NCBI GenBank assembly: GCA_026014665.1
Contig: JAOZHX010000034.1
Span: 124,001-188,000 of the forward strand
Reading direction: 5' to 3'
DNA: 64,000 nucleotides
Origin: Candidatus Bathyarchaeota archaeon
Lineage (GTDB): Archaea > Thermoproteota > Bathyarchaeia > Bathyarchaeales > Bathycorpusculaceae
Shown: piece after piece, positions 33,631 to 41,654 of the stretch
How the letters are laid out: every line of letters starts with the position of its first letter
How positions within the stretch are numbered: position 1 is the first letter of the stretch
The notes under the pieces: model-generated
Database searches by the model: none
Told to the model about the DNA's origin: nothing
What the model saw: only the letters and a program-made list of their open reading frames with translations
Made by a program: the position numbers and the translations under genes

Positions 33631-36369
33631 TTATGGACGTTTTCTTAGTAACAACAGTGCAAGTATAGCGCCTACTATGGCTATTGCTATGATTATGCTG
33701 ATTATGCCTGGTATGAGGTACATGTCGGCGACAGTTTGCGGTTGTTCGGTGGGGGCAGTGGTGGATTGTGGTGCTTCCTCTACTGTGAGGTAGGTGGATG
33801 AGCTTGAGGGGCCGTATGCGTTTGAACCTTTGAATTCAGCGATGATTTGGTATAAGCCGGGGACTTCAGGTTTGAATGAGATGCCATAGTTGCCGTATAC
33901 GTCGCTGGTGGCGTTGCCCATGGGTATCCAGTTGCCGTTGGGGTCAATTGCGTGTAGTTCAACATCGACGCCTTTAGCGTTTGTTGGCATGGGTCTTTGG
34001 TGGAACATGTATTCCATCCAAGCATCCATGTCTTTATCTGATATAGCGGGTGTTCCTTTGAGTGGTTTATCTAAGTTGCCGTTGATGTCATGTCGGCCTG
34101 AGGGAGATTGGTCGGTTACTGTGCCAGTGATTGTTACACTTGTTCCCAGTACCGGGGCGGTTTGGGGTGCGGAGACTGTGGTTGCGCTTGGTCCTCTGCC
34201 TATGCAGTAGATTTGGTTGTCATGGTTGTCGAGGAATAGGATGCGGCTGTCTGAGATGATGACTTTGGAGAGGGCGTTGTTTGCTGTGTTTGGATATGCC
34301 ATTAGTCGCCAGATTAGTTCGCCTGTGTCTATGTCTAAGCAGAAGATGGCTCCGTCGCGTCTAATGGGCGAGGTTTCGCCTGCCCAACCTGTTGAACCAT
34401 GGAGGTAAACTAAGTTCCGTCCAGTTACTGCATCGTCGATGAAGAAGCACAGACTCAATGGTGTGTAGGTTAATCCCTGAGTTTCGAGGTTGCCCTGCAG
34501 GGGTGCTGTCCAGTTCCACAGGGATTCGCCTGTTCTTGCGTCGAAGCAGTGCATTTCGCCCATGGAGCCTAAGGTGAAGACTTTGCCGTCATGTGCAGTA
34601 ACAGACATTCCTTGGAACGCAAATTGGTTGTCTAATTGGTAGGTCCATAGTTGGTTTCCTGTTTTGAGGTCGTACACCCAGATTTTTCCAGTTACTCTTT
34701 CAGTGTACCAGAAAACGTTGTTTTGGTATGAGACGCCTCCCAATGAGACTCCTCCGCCGTTTGTTCCGTTGTTGACTGGATAATTGTCTGATGCTAGTGG
34801 TGCATTGAAGGTTACGTCAAGGATTGGGGTTCCCCATTGGCCTGGTTTTAGGCTGTAAGCTCTCATGAAACCGGGAGCGTTTCCTCTGGCGTCGTTTCTG
34901 CCTGCTGTTCCAACTAGAACGTATTCATCGGGTACGATGTCTCGGATGGTTGCGGTTTCGTTGAGGACTGAGTTGCGTGGTCCGTATAGGCTTGCAACGG
35001 ATATGTTCATCGTGTAGCCGTTGTACCCGTTGTAGATTGCACCGTTTGCGCTCGTGGACATGCTGACAGTTGTGGCTCCGGGTCGCCAGAACCAATATGC
35101 GTTGTCGCCTGTTGCTCTGTTAGGCACATCGGTGGTCCCGTTGATTAGTGTGGCTGGATAGGCAATGCCGTAGTTGGGTCGCCACCATATGGCTTGTGTT
35201 GAGTTCCAGATTTGCATGTAGTAGTTTGGCGCCGCAGTGGTTCCGAGGTTTACGATGTTGATGTAGCAGATGCTTCCGATTGAGTCTCGGAACTGTGTGC
35301 CTGAGGTGGACACGTTAGCGATTTTGCATATCGATTTTCCAGTGAATCCATCGAGCATTTCCCAAGTTGCTAATCCTGATGCCGTGGTGGTTCCACTCGG
35401 TAGTGTGACGCCGCTTGTTCTCCAGAGGTATGAGAAGCCTCCATGCTGGTTGGGTGAATCGTAGTTTAGGATCTGAGCTAATGAAGGTATGGCGGCATCG
35501 CCAAGAGTGTTGTTTTCATAGTAGATGGTTTCGCCGTTGTAGAGGTCTATACAGAACCAGCCGTAACGTGGTGGGTTCTGAACTTGGTAGTAAGCTTTGC
35601 CCTCCAGAGTTATCAGGGGGCTCGAGAAGCCTTCGTAGGCTATGCCGTTGTAGTATCCGATGTCGCCATATCCGCCCATGATGCCACCTGTCCAGTATGA
35701 GCGAGTCCAAAGAATGTGGCTGCTTAGTGGACCTGACTGGTTGGGAACTCCTCTATTCCTTAGGATTGATTCGTAGTAGGTTCCGCCTAACCATTGACCC
35801 ATGACAGCGTTGCCCCAGCCTCGGTTTGCATCGTTAATGGGTCGTGTCCAGTAGTCGTTTGGAAGTGGAGTTTCTTGGTAGTTAGGTATTGGTTCTTGTT
35901 GTACAGTGAAAGTGTTGGGTCTGCTTATGCTTGGTGCGTAGGTGTCGTTGACATATTGATTATTTTCGTTGCCGGGGGCACCTGTTAGTGTTTTGCCTGG
36001 GAAGCTGGCTTGAATCGTGTAAACTCCAACTTCGTCTGGTACGTATGCGATGTAGGCTCCTCCTACTGGGTCAGATATGATTGGACCCTTTGTTTCGTTG
36101 ACACCGCTTGGTTTGGTTATTGTTAGGTAAAAGGTCCATCGGTCGCCCATTTCACCTGTGGCTGTGGTTGGATAGGCGTTGAGGTACATTTCAATAAGGA
36201 TTGTTTGGCCAACACCTACAACTGGTTGTCCTGGAAAGACGTAGCAGTATGTAGTGAAATTGGCTCCTGGGTAGCGCGCGGTAGTTGTTTGTGCTGAGAT
36301 TAATATTGCTGCTGAAGTAACTAACAGGGTAATTAAAGAAATCGAGACAGCCCTTTTATTATTTAACAT
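33631..36369 (-). CDS. large surface PQQ-like beta-propeller protein, C-terminally anchored
   Basis: This protein is about 912 residues from ATG 36369 (MLNNKRAVSISLITLLV). The frame reaches 36441, but the extra 24 codons cover the leader hairpin and would spoil the signal peptide. It has an Ig-like domain (VGVGQTILIEMY, GEMGDRW), motif NYQETPLPNDYWTRP, and a propeller (SPNQHGGF, DLKTGNQLWTY, DARTGESLWNW). A C-terminal Ig-like domain nearly identical in places to that of 26110-28869 (DAWMEYMFHQRPMP, VELHAIDPNGNW) precedes an anchor ending LLLLRKRP. The shared C-terminal third points to duplication or gene conversion. It is probably displayed on the cell surface; the ligand is unknown. Confidence 0.9.
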   Translation of the reverse strand: MLNNKRAVSISLITLLVTSAAILISAQTTTARYPGANFTTYCYVFPGQPVVGVGQTILIEMYLNAYPTTATGEMGDRWTFYLTITKPSGVNETKGPIISDPVGGAYIAYVPDEVGVYTIQASFPGKTLTGAPGNENNQYVNDTYAPSISRPNTFTVQQEPIPNYQETPLPNDYWTRPINDANRGWGNAVMGQWLGGTYYESILRNRGVPNQSGPLSSHILWTRSYWTGGIMGGYGDIGYYNGIAYEGFSSPLITLEGKAYYQVQNPPRYGWFCIDLYNGETIYYENNTLGDAAIPSLAQILNYDSPNQHGGFSYLWRTSGVTLPSGTTTASGLATWEMLDGFTGKSICKIANVSTSGTQFRDSIGSICYINIVNLGTTAAPNYYMQIWNSTQAIWWRPNYGIAYPATLINGTTDVPNRATGDNAYWFWRPGATTVSMSTSANGAIYNGYNGYTMNISVASLYGPRNSVLNETATIRDIVPDEYVLVGTAGRNDARGNAPGFMRAYSLKPGQWGTPILDVTFNAPLASDNYPVNNGTNGGGVSLGGVSYQNNVFWYTERVTGKIWVYDLKTGNQLWTYQLDNQFAFQGMSVTAHDGKVFTLGSMGEMHCFDARTGESLWNWTAPLQGNLETQGLTYTPLSLCFFIDDAVTGRNLVYLHGSTGWAGETSPIRRDGAIFCLDIDTGELIWRLMAYPNTANNALSKVIISDSRILFLDNHDNQIYCIGRGPSATTVSAPQTAPVLGTSVTITGTVTDQSPSGRHDINGNLDKPLKGTPAISDKDMDAWMEYMFHQRPMPTNAKGVDVELHAIDPNGNWIPMGNATSDVYGNYGISFKPEVPGLYQIIAEFKGSNAYGPSSSSTYLTVEEAPQSTTAPTEQPQTVADMYLIPGIISIIIAIAIVGAILALLLLRKRP

Positions 36370-36398
36370 TTTCACTTTTCTTTTTTCTCCTTTTATTT

Positions 36399-36426
36399 GC
36401 TGGCAAGGGATTGAAAGATGCCAAGC
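36399..36426 (-). promoter_or_regulatory. 5'-terminal leader hairpin of beta-propeller gene
   Basis: A 7-bp stem with one bulged base (GCTGGCA / TGCCAAGC) and a 13-base loop lies 30 bases before ATG 36369. A TATA-like CTTAAAA at 36450-36456 predicts a transcription start near 36428, two bases before the stem. Confidence 0.5.
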
Positions 36427-36459
36427 GTCCACATGTTTCATGTTTTATGCTTAAAAGGT

Positions 36460-36663
36460 TTATGCAACCGTTAGCTCTGTCTCTTTTTTTGTGTTTGTGT
36501 GGGTATGGCGGTTTTGTGGTTGCCACAAGATGGTTTGTGGCGGCGGCTGCTTTTCGCGGTTGCGTTGTTTTTCTGGGTCTGTTGTTGTGTGGCGAAGGAG
36601 TTTTTTGCCACATGCAGTACATGGTTCTATGTTGGTTGCTTCAGGGTGTGGGTGTGGAGGCAT
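36460..36663 (-). CDS. possible 67-aa protein with a CxxC pair
   Basis: The intergenic stretch 36427-36827 holds a minus-strand ORF of 67 codons with one knuckle (CTACGKKLL) and many His, Pro and Thr residues. It could be a small zinc protein or a degenerate remnant. The start ATG 36663 has no good ribosome binding site, and a different minus-strand frame (36359-36622) is also open, so coding is doubtful. Nothing else is seen in this gap besides the promoter of the gene at 36369. Confidence 0.25.
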   Translation of the reverse strand: MPPHPHPEATNIEPCTACGKKLLRHTTTDPEKQRNREKQPPPQTILWQPQNRHTHTNTKKETELTVA

Positions 36664-36827
36664 GTATCTTTTGGTTTTTTCTCAACAAGAACCTTAGGCG
36701 GCAAGAGCCATCGTGAGGTCAGATACGAGTCCATCGCCCGCCAATTACTAATCCATGAAATTTCACACTAACCGCTAGCAGGTTGGTGATGATTCTTATT
36801 TTTTGATGAATTGTCGGCGTTTGGTTG

Positions 36828-38078
36828 TCATGGCCATAGTCCTAGTGTTTTTATGGCATTTGCCACTCTGCCGACGCCCAGCATCAAGGCTCCTGTTCGC
36901 ATGTCGCTTTCTTCACGTGCCACAATGGCTTCTACGTCGTTGAAGGCTTTGCTCATTTTTTCTTCAAGCTTTCGGTTTACTTTTTCGAGTGGCCACTGTT
37001 CGCGGGTTAGGTTTTGTACCCATTCGAAGTAGCTTACGGTTACGCCTCCGCTGTTGGCGAGGATGTCTGGGATGAGGCAGATGCCCTTTTCGTAGAGTAT
37101 TTTGTCTGCATCTGGGGTGGTTGGCCCGTTTGCTGCTTCGGCAACCATCTTTGCTTTAATCTTGTCAGCGTTTCTGCGTGTTATCTGGCTTTCCAGCGCT
37201 GCTGGGATAAGTATGTCGCATTCGAGCTCCAGCAATTCTTCATTTGTTATGTCTTGGCAGCCTTCAAAGTTCTGCACGCTTCCTGTTTTTTCTTTATGTG
37301 CTAAAACTGCCGCTGGGTTTAAGCCTCCCTCGTAGAATATGCCGCCGCTGGAATCGCTCACCGCCATGATTTTGCAGCCGATTTCTTTAGCTGCTGCCGC
37401 TGCATGGTAGCCAACGTTGCCAAAGCCCTGAATCGCCACCGAGGCACCGCCGAGTTTTAAGCGGTTGTTTTCTGCTGCTTGTTTTACACAGTGGATGACG
37501 CCTCGTCCAGTGGCTTCGACTCTGCCCCATGACCCTCCGATTTCCACTGGTTTTCCAGTTACGCTTTCGGGTATCATGTAGCCTTTGAGCTGGCTGTAGG
37601 TGTCCATGACCCACGCCATGGTTTGGGCATCAGTGTACATATCAGGCGCGGGAATATCACGATGTGGACCCAGATACTCTGCGATCAAGCTGACATACCG
37701 CCGAGTTAAGCGTTCAAGCTCATGCTTGCTGAGTGTTTTGGTGTCAACACATACACCGCCTTTGGCGCCGCCGAACGGTATGTCAGCTATTGCACATTTC
37801 CAAGTCATCAACATCGCAAGAGCAGTAACCTCGTCTATAGACGTGCTGGGGTAATAGCGAATGCCGCCTTTAAACGGTCCGCGAGCATCCCAATGCTGCA
37901 CCCGCATGCCATTGTAAACGCCGACTGAACCGTTATCCATGCGGATGTCGATGCTCACCATGATGGAGCGCTTTGGCTGGGCAAGCATTTTTTGCATGCC
38001 AGCGTCTAGTCCGAGTTTTTTGGATGCAAGTTTAAGTTGGGATAACGCAACCGTTAAGGGAGTTTGTTCTTGTGACAT
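36828..38078 (-). CDS. gdhA: glutamate dehydrogenase (Glu/Leu/Phe/Val family)
   Basis: This 416-residue hexameric-type dehydrogenase interconverts glutamate and 2-oxoglutarate plus ammonia. The substrate-binding region has GMRVQHWDARGPFKGGIRY and PFGGAKGGV, with the catalytic Lys in GGAKGG and an Asp nearby in IPAPDMYT. The NAD(P)-binding Rossmann domain starts near residue 205 with VAIQGFGNVG. Length and motifs are normal for archaeal enzymes. The start ATG 38078 follows AGAAGGCGCAATTTT. It is encoded next to a glutamate synthase, so the two provide alternative glutamate routes. Related Leu/Phe/Val enzymes have the same fold, but the neighbourhood supports glutamate. Confidence 0.93.
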   Translation of the reverse strand: MSQEQTPLTVALSQLKLASKKLGLDAGMQKMLAQPKRSIMVSIDIRMDNGSVGVYNGMRVQHWDARGPFKGGIRYYPSTSIDEVTALAMLMTWKCAIADIPFGGAKGGVCVDTKTLSKHELERLTRRYVSLIAEYLGPHRDIPAPDMYTDAQTMAWVMDTYSQLKGYMIPESVTGKPVEIGGSWGRVEATGRGVIHCVKQAAENNRLKLGGASVAIQGFGNVGYHAAAAAKEIGCKIMAVSDSSGGIFYEGGLNPAAVLAHKEKTGSVQNFEGCQDITNEELLELECDILIPAALESQITRRNADKIKAKMVAEAANGPTTPDADKILYEKGICLIPDILANSGGVTVSYFEWVQNLTREQWPLEKVNRKLEEKMSKAFNDVEAIVAREESDMRTGALMLGVGRVANAIKTLGLWP

Positions 38079-38259
38079 AAAATTGCGCCTTCTACTTAGG
38101 TGTAATCGGGATTGGTTAGATAAGAATTACTTTTTGCTTTTAGGTTCATGTATCCAGAAAATGACGTATACTGCTACGAATAAGGTTACCCGTAGAAATG
38201 CTTGGAAATATAATCTCTTGAAAGTTGAAGTACCTTTGCGTCCGTAGGGTTTACAATAC

Positions 38260-38274
38260 AAAAGAAGAAAGGGG
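38260..38274 (-). terminator. C/T-run terminator of glutamate synthase gene
   Basis: Minus-strand CCCCTTTCTTCTTTTG follows the stop codon directly. It is a looser copy of the pattern seen after the beta-propeller genes. Confidence 0.4.
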
Positions 38275-39885
38275 TTAGTAGTCAAGGATTTTCTTGACTG
38301 CGTCGTTTTCCACTTCATGAGCTAGCGGAATGCCAGTGACTTGTTGGGCTATTGTGCTGAGGCTCATGAGGTCGCCGCGAGTAAGCAAACGCAAGTTCCA
38401 TTTGCGGTTGCCTGCCATCAACTGTTTGAGGCCGACGCCGACTCTGTCCGTTAGGTAAGTATAGACACCAACGCTTTCCAGCGGTATTTCACCAAAGCGG
38501 CTGCCATATTTTGCTTTAAGCTCAGGGATGGCTATGAAGAATTTGTCTGGGGTTGCTCCGAACTTTTCAACGAAACTCTTGGGCAGTTTGCCTTCGGCTG
38601 CGAGTTGTTTGAAGTAGCTGGCTTTCATCGCTGCGGTGATTGGTGAGCGACCCATCAATACTCCTTTAACGAGTGGACCGTCTCCGAAGTTGCTGAGAGC
38701 TATGGTTTTGAATATGCTAGTTTCTTCGATGAAGCCGCCTGCCATGACGAGATCGGGAACGTATTTGCCTTTGGCTTTTAGGATTTGGGCACATTGCAAT
38801 ACAAGGGTTTGCAGGTAAACCGTTGGGATGCTCATTTCGTCCATCATTGGCACTGGACTCATGCCTGTTCCGCCTCCTGCACCATCAAAGCTAAGAGCGT
38901 CGATTTTGGCTTCAGAGGCCCATTTCATAGTATAGGCGACTGCGCTGGGTCTGTATGCACCTGTTTTGAGGAACACTTTCTTTGCGCCTTGTTTGCGTAG
39001 CCAATCGATGTCTTCTAAGAAGTTCTGTTCTTTGGGTATGCCAACTCGACTGTGGCGTTCGAAGGTGTTGAAGACGCCGTCTTTGAATGCTTGCTGAACC
39101 ACTGGATCTTCTGGGTCGGGGATGACTATGTAGCCGCGTTTCTTTAGCAAAATCGCTTTTTCTAGGTTTTTGAGTCGGACTTCGCCGCCAATGGCTTTTG
39201 CGCCTTGGCCCCATTTGCGTTCGATTATGTTGACTTCGAGTTTAGATAAAGCGTACGCGTCTATGCCTAAGCGTTGGTCTTCAACGTTGGTTTGGATGAT
39301 TACGTCGCCGTATTTTCCATCCCAAAACTTACGGAACGAATCCACTCTGCGTTTAAGCTCAGGAGAGTGGGTTACTTTGCCACCTGCTAATTGTGATTCA
39401 ACGTCCATGCCTGCGATGTTCTCGCCGATTGTGACGGATACACCTGAGAGCGCGGCGCCGATGGCGAGGGCGTCCCAGTTTGCGCGGGCAACTTCTGTTG
39501 AGCCGAAGGCTCCTGTAAGAATGGGTAGTTTAAGGGGCATTCCACCGACTACAGTTTCCGTGTTGGCGTTCGGGAATATGGCTGCTTCTGAGGTCTCCGC
39601 TATGCCTTGTGCTTCGAAGAGTCCAGCTTGTATGTTGAAATGAGACCAGTCTAAGCCGAAGTTTTTGAGCGCTCCTGCCGTGCTCGTTCCAAACTGTGCT
39701 GGCTCTGGGTAGAGGGCTTCTCGTCCTCTGAAGGCTGAAAGGCTGATTTCGCACATGACAGGGCAATCACGTATGCATATGGGGCACATGCCGCTGATAG
39801 TGCTCGTGTCTTTAACGCGTGTATTGGTTCCGACGGTTGATTTGCCGTTCAAATATGAACTGTTTTTGTGTACTCTTTCACTCAT
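38275..39885 (-). CDS. archaeal-type glutamate synthase, FMN/Fe-S (GltB central) domain protein
   Basis: This protein is about 536 residues from ATG 39885, ten bases after AGGAG. The frame extends to 39966, but that part runs through the promoter. The N-terminal region has a Cys-rich motif CPICIRDCPVMC near residue 35, likely a [4Fe-4S] site. The rest is the FMN-binding TIM barrel of glutamate synthase (SFDGAGGGTGMSPVPMMDE near 360, VMAGGFIEETSIFKTIALS near 405). Archaeal enzymes split the bacterial large subunit: this part makes glutamate from 2-oxoglutarate, with ammonia delivered by a separate amidotransferase subunit that is not in the window. It lies upstream of glutamate dehydrogenase on the same strand with a 196-base gap. 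A 7-bp inverted repeat lies in its promoter region. Confidence 0.9.
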   Translation of the reverse strand: MSERVHKNSSYLNGKSTVGTNTRVKDTSTISGMCPICIRDCPVMCEISLSAFRGREALYPEPAQFGTSTAGALKNFGLDWSHFNIQAGLFEAQGIAETSEAAIFPNANTETVVGGMPLKLPILTGAFGSTEVARANWDALAIGAALSGVSVTIGENIAGMDVESQLAGGKVTHSPELKRRVDSFRKFWDGKYGDVIIQTNVEDQRLGIDAYALSKLEVNIIERKWGQGAKAIGGEVRLKNLEKAILLKKRGYIVIPDPEDPVVQQAFKDGVFNTFERHSRVGIPKEQNFLEDIDWLRKQGAKKVFLKTGAYRPSAVAYTMKWASEAKIDALSFDGAGGGTGMSPVPMMDEMSIPTVYLQTLVLQCAQILKAKGKYVPDLVMAGGFIEETSIFKTIALSNFGDGPLVKGVLMGRSPITAAMKASYFKQLAAEGKLPKSFVEKFGATPDKFFIAIPELKAKYGSRFGEIPLESVGVYTYLTDRVGVGLKQLMAGNRKWNLRLLTRGDLMSLSTIAQQVTGIPLAHEVENDAVKKILDY

Positions 39886-39906
39886 TTGTTCATTTCTCCT
39901 AGTTCC

Positions 39907-39931
39907 ACTGATGATAATTTGACACATCAGT
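39907..39931 (-). promoter_or_regulatory. 7-bp inverted repeat in leader/promoter of glutamate synthase gene
   Basis: ACTGATG and CATCAGT arms enclose 11 bases, 22 bases before ATG 39885. TATATA at about 39944-39949 lies upstream, so transcription would begin inside or just before the repeat. It may be an operator rather than a leader hairpin. Confidence 0.4.
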
Positions 39932-40068
39932 ACAATTGTTCGGTATATAATGTTATGCAATAGCATCTATACGAAAAAAACGGTAGTTATATGAAATAAA
40001 TGTAACAACCGTTCAAGCAACATGGTGAGCTGTAGACATTTAAAAAGGAAAATTGATTGAACAAACGT

Positions 40069-40410
40069 CTAAAACTTTTCCAAGTACTCCTCAAACTGCT
40101 TCCTGTCCCGGAGACATTGGGGGCAGACACAGCTAAAGGGCAGGTTCTTGGTGTTACAGAGCTCAATGTAGTTACAGTTGGTACAGGGAAAGTCTTTCCC
40201 GCAGCGGATGCAACTTTGCAGAAAAACAACTTCGCTTCCACCCAAAATGCTGCTGATTGCTTCCATAGCTTTTTCTATGTTGTTGTAGCTTTTGATGGAG
40301 AAGACGCCTTGGTCGCGGTTGTAGTCTAAACCCAAACGCATGAGGCTGATGAACTTTTCTCGGTCAACTCTTGGCAACTTGAATGCATTCTTGTTTAAGA
40401 CTATAACCAT
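40069..40410 (-). CDS. small Cys-rich zinc-finger-like protein downstream of rfcL
   Basis: This is a 113-residue basic protein. The second half has eight cysteines arranged CxxC, CxxC, C, CxC and C (CIRCGKDF, PCTNCNYIELC, FSCVCPQC), fit to bind two zinc ions. The first half (KLPRVDREKFISLMRLGLDYNRD) looks helical. It is encoded 5 bases after rfcL in the rfcS-rfcL operon, which hints at a link to replication or repair. I do not recognise a named family beyond conserved archaeal hypothetical proteins. Confidence 0.8.
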   Translation of the reverse strand: MVIVLNKNAFKLPRVDREKFISLMRLGLDYNRDQGVFSIKSYNNIEKAMEAISSILGGSEVVFLQSCIRCGKDFPCTNCNYIELCNTKNLPFSCVCPQCLRDRKQFEEYLEKF

Positions 40411-40415
40411 GGCAA

Positions 40416-41654
40416 TCAGAACCTACTCATTTTAATTAGGAAGTCAACCTCTTCAGGGGTAAATTTGAAGTAAGCAATCAAGGGACTTTTCTTTTGTTTA
40501 ATCAATATTTCTTTAATGTAGGGAACGAAGTCTTCTTTGGCTGTTTCTTTTGAAACATGACATTGCACTCCGATTTTGCTACAAATTGCATCCAGCATGC
40601 TTCGCCTGCTTTTAGTCCAAAACAGCGTCATAACTCTTATGGGTGGTGAAATGAACTCAAAAGGCTTGTAGGATTGTGGGTTAACTGCAGCCGCTTTAGC
40701 CAACGCATTGTAGAAGTATTTGAGTAGATGCCAGTTCTCGGTTCCGATTCTGCCGCGGAAAACATCGGCTTGCGACACGAAATCATAGGCTGCCGCCAAC
40801 TCCCCTGGATCCATATAGCGTCTAGGCAGGTTATCGCTGACCGAGAGCAGAAAATCGTCGTAGTCCACGCTTGAATAACTAAGCAAGCTTGAGGCTTCAG
40901 CGACGGATTTCGCTGAGAAAAAGCCCCTGAGGGTTTCATCCATGCTTACATCCTTGTTTCGAGACGTCAAAACTACTGTGTCTTGAAGAGTAAGGGTACG
41001 GTTTGTTTCGCTGAGGCTTTGCAGGTCGTTTATGGCCGAACGTACGTCTCCTCGGCTGTTTTGAGCAATTCGTTCCAGCGCCTCAAATTCAGCGTGCACA
41101 TGCTCCAAAAGACAGATTTTCTGTAGCAAAGCAATAATGAGCGGTATACGGACCTGCTGAAAACGCACGAGCAAACACACTTTCTTTAGTGGTCGCAACT
41201 TGTCTATGTTTGGGTCGTTAGCAGCCAATATTACAGGCACGAGCGACTCTTCAACGATTTTCAATATAGCGGCTACTCCGCCACGGTCTTCGTTGCCTGC
41301 GATGCCGTCGACTTCGTCGAGGAAGAGGAGATTACCGCTGCTTTTAGTGGAGCCGGAAAAGTTGTCTAGTGCCACATAGGAAGTGGCTGGTTTAGCGACG
41401 GCATTGACTGCTTTTTCGGAGCGAGTGTCGCTGGCGTTCATCTCGATGATGGTGAAGCCGAATTCGTTTGCGGCGGCGTTAACAAGCGCTGTTTTTCCGA
41501 CGCCAGGTGGTCCGTAGAGCAGCACGGCTTTTTTGGTGTGCCGCTTGTTTTTAAGCCACTCTACAAAGAGCTCTTTGGCTTCTTCGTTGCCCACAACGTC
41601 TTGGATTTTTTTCGGGCGATATTTTTCAACCCATAAAAGCTCATTTCGTTGCAT
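40416..41654 (-). CDS. rfcL: replication factor C large subunit
   Basis: This 412-residue AAA+ clamp-loader subunit opens PCNA onto primed DNA together with RfcS. It begins LLWVEKYRPKKIQDVVGN, then Walker A GPPGVGKT near residue 46 and Walker B LLFLDEVDG near 109. The sensor and collar regions follow. The SRC motif typical of small subunits is absent, as expected for the large subunit. The C-terminus ends DFLIKMSRF without a canonical PCNA-binding QxxLxxFF box. The start overlaps the end of rfcS by 14 bases, indicating translational coupling. Confidence 0.95.
   Translation of the reverse strand: MQRNELLWVEKYRPKKIQDVVGNEEAKELFVEWLKNKRHTKKAVLLYGPPGVGKTALVNAAANEFGFTIIEMNASDTRSEKAVNAVAKPATSYVALDNFSGSTKSSGNLLFLDEVDGIAGNEDRGGVAAILKIVEESLVPVILAANDPNIDKLRPLKKVCLLVRFQQVRIPLIIALLQKICLLEHVHAEFEALERIAQNSRGDVRSAINDLQSLSETNRTLTLQDTVVLTSRNKDVSMDETLRGFFSAKSVAEASSLLSYSSVDYDDFLLSVSDNLPRRYMDPGELAAAYDFVSQADVFRGRIGTENWHLLKYFYNALAKAAAVNPQSYKPFEFISPPIRVMTLFWTKSRRSMLDAICSKIGVQCHVSKETAKEDFVPYIKEILIKQKKSPLIAYFKFTPEEVDFLIKMSRF

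Noticed and set aside
38127-38261. 44-codon minus-strand ORF from TTG with one membrane segment (ends RVTLFVAVYVIFWIHEPKSKK minus the last residue).
   Set aside because: It starts inside the glutamate synthase terminator, has no ribosome binding site and only a rare start codon; the hydrophobic stretch is probably chance.
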